From Pseudogracilibacillus sp037071985 (GTDB taxonomy: Bacteria > Bacillota > Bacilli > Bacillales > Amphibacillaceae), in contig NZ_JAXHDF010000005.1 in assembly GCF_037071985.1 (NCBI RefSeq), positions 62,001-126,000 on the forward strand: DNA of 64,000 bases, in the 5' to 3' direction. The notes below the pieces were generated by a model, which had not been told where the DNA came from, ran no database searches, and worked only from the letters and a program-made list of their open reading frames with translations. The position numbers and the translations under genes are program-made. Below, piece by piece: positions 63,112 through 64,000 of the stretch; position 1 is the first letter of the stretch, and every line of letters starts with the position of its first letter.

Positions 63112-63232
63112 ATTTTTTAAACCTCCAAGTTTATTTTAGTGGTTGTTGCCACACCCGGTAAAACATGTTATTTAACAAAACGGTTCTATAGTTACACATA
63201 TTTATAAAGCAATCGCGCCCGTTTATGCAGTT

Positions 63233-63652
63233 TTACTCATTAAATAAATTTTCATTTGGATAAGCAGCAGTCCAATGATAAGGCTGTGTCTCTGATAAAG
63301 TTTTAAAAACTAAATCTTTTCCTGGTACAGTAACTGCTACCTTTACATTTGGCCCCCAATAAATTAATCTTTCCTGACATACTCCACACGGCGACAATAC
63401 CTTAAAATCCGAATATTCATCGTCTCGTACTACGCATATTGAATGGGTTACTCTTTTATCAAGTTTATGGGCTTCTAGAATTGCTCCTGTTTCAATACAA
63501 AGTTCCGTAGCAGCAACAATAACTTCGGGTGCTATGCTTGTCAAAATTGTACCATCCTCTAATGCCATTGCTGCTGCACCACCCCAGTTAGAAGGATATC
63601 TTTCTTTAATCAATTCAACTGCCGAATCATATAATCGTTTTTCTATGTCCAT
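63233..63652 (-). CDS. Cytidine deaminase-family protein
   Basis: A 139-residue zinc deaminase. The proton-shuttle Glu is in TELCIETGAI near residue 50, and the zinc pair is in SPCGVCQERL near 88. The usual C/HAE triplet is replaced by C-I-E, as in blasticidin-S-deaminase-like proteins. Substrate may be a nucleoside or an antibiotic. It lies inside the 55-bp repeat pair, upstream of the kinase gene. Confidence 0.78.
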   Translation of the reverse strand: MDIEKRLYDSAVELIKERYPSNWGGAAAMALEDGTILTSIAPEVIVAATELCIETGAILEAHKLDKRVTHSICVVRDDEYSDFKVLSPCGVCQERLIYWGPNVKVAVTVPGKDLVFKTLSETQPYHWTAAYPNENLFNE

Positions 63653-63797
63653 TGTTATTCTCCTCGTAAATAATAATTAATATAATTTCTGTATAACACA
63701 CTGATTGTTCAACAGTCTGGCCCGTTTGTGGAATACATATATTTTCAATAATCAAATTTATATTGCCAGTATAGCATTTAAAATAGCCAAACTGATT

Positions 63798-63852
63798 CAT
63801 CAATCTTTTAAGTTATCTAAAATAATCATCATAATTTTTAATCTACTAAACT
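63798..63852. repeat. 55-bp direct repeat, right copy
   Basis: Matches 62064-62118 with one difference and sits just before the TATAAT of the YslB-like gene. Confidence 0.9.
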
Positions 63853-63854
63853 AT

Positions 63855-63862
63855 GATATAAT
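63855..63862 (+). promoter_or_regulatory. Extended -10 promoter of the YslB-like gene
   Basis: TGATATAAT-type sequence (TG at 63854-63855, TATAAT 63857-63862), about 42 bp before the ATG. Confidence 0.5.
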
Positions 63863-63903
63863 AAACACGTTAATTGTAAATTTTTAAGCAAAGGATGACT
63901 TAG

Positions 63904-64000
63904 ATGGGCAAAAAATCAATCTCGCTCACTATGCTGGATGAATTTGATTCAGAAACGGTTGGACAAGATGTCCTTAGATATGTAAGTCTACCTAATATTT
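63904..64000 (+). CDS. yslB: YslB-like (DUF2507) protein, N-terminal part, cut by the right edge
   Basis: Thirty-two codons are visible: MGKKSISLTMLDEFD, then GQDVLRYVSLPNI. The pattern of a start helix followed by LRYVSLPxI recalls YslB, which neighbours sdhC in B. subtilis. There it is on the sdh strand; here it points away. Call rests on a short stretch and position. Confidence 0.5.
   Translation, partial: MGKKSISLTMLDEFDSETVGQDVLRYVSLPNI

Noticed and set aside
1..64000. CRISPR arrays, rRNA genes, insertion sequences with DDE transposases
   Set aside because: I looked for regularly spaced repeats, rRNA signatures and transposase motifs and found none besides the Tn554-type recombinases.

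Overview
This 64 kb window is low-GC DNA from an endospore-forming member of the Bacillaceae. The evidence is the set of sporulation and germination genes (spoVID, prkA-yhbH-spoVR, gerQ-cwlJ, gerM, gerE), the hemAXCDBL order, strong GGAGG ribosome binding sites and frequent GTG/TTG starts. Content resembles halotolerant genera such as Oceanobacillus or Virgibacillus, but the genus cannot be proved from the sequence alone.

Layout. 1-15.8 kb is a conserved backbone on the minus strand: start of spoVID, haem operon hemA-X-C-D-B-L with a PerR-like box at hemA, then ysxC, lonA, clpX, tig and ysoA. lonB, which lies between lonA and clpX in B. subtilis, is absent. 16-22 kb holds a PfpI-like protein, an NfrA-like flavin reductase, a KamA-family radical SAM enzyme, a cation-coupled symporter and dapF. 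22.3-27 kb is the prkA-yhbH-spoVR sporulation group, followed by a small RD/Cys-rich gene, gerQ and cwlJ. 29.4-35.5 kb is a Tn554-like transposon (tnpA, tnpB, tnpC) carrying arsRBC. 36-51.5 kb is an accessory zone: an ABC transporter with a PASTA protein, VOC proteins, a peptidase S51 homologue, an HD phosphohydrolase, bacterial nitric oxide synthase and many decayed genes. 51.5-60.9 kb returns to backbone: tRNA-Arg and tRNA-Gly, ysnB, rdgB, rph, gerM, murI, gerE, a SprT-like protein, a thioesterase, an SCP2 protein and sdhCAB. 61-64 kb is a small accessory insert (RD/Cys-rich gene, P-loop kinase, cytidine deaminase) before the start of a YslB-like gene at the right edge.

The most notable observation is that the ars transposon appears to have split a small type I (holin-like) toxin gene. 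The 5' part, with its promoter and ribosome binding site, lies at 35541-35650. The 3' part, with a putative antisense RNA and a terminator, lies at 29204-29403. Second, three dispersed tiny Cys/Arg/Asp-rich genes (27.3, 46.9 and 61.7 kb) share one upstream block with a fixed 20-nt spacing and a sigma-K-like -10, which suggests a small late-sporulation regulon. Third, HemC carries Asp where the dipyrromethane-cofactor Cys is expected. The accessory zone also shows a leader motif shared by four genes, several frameshifted or stop-interrupted genes, and a 55-bp direct repeat around the kinase/deaminase pair.
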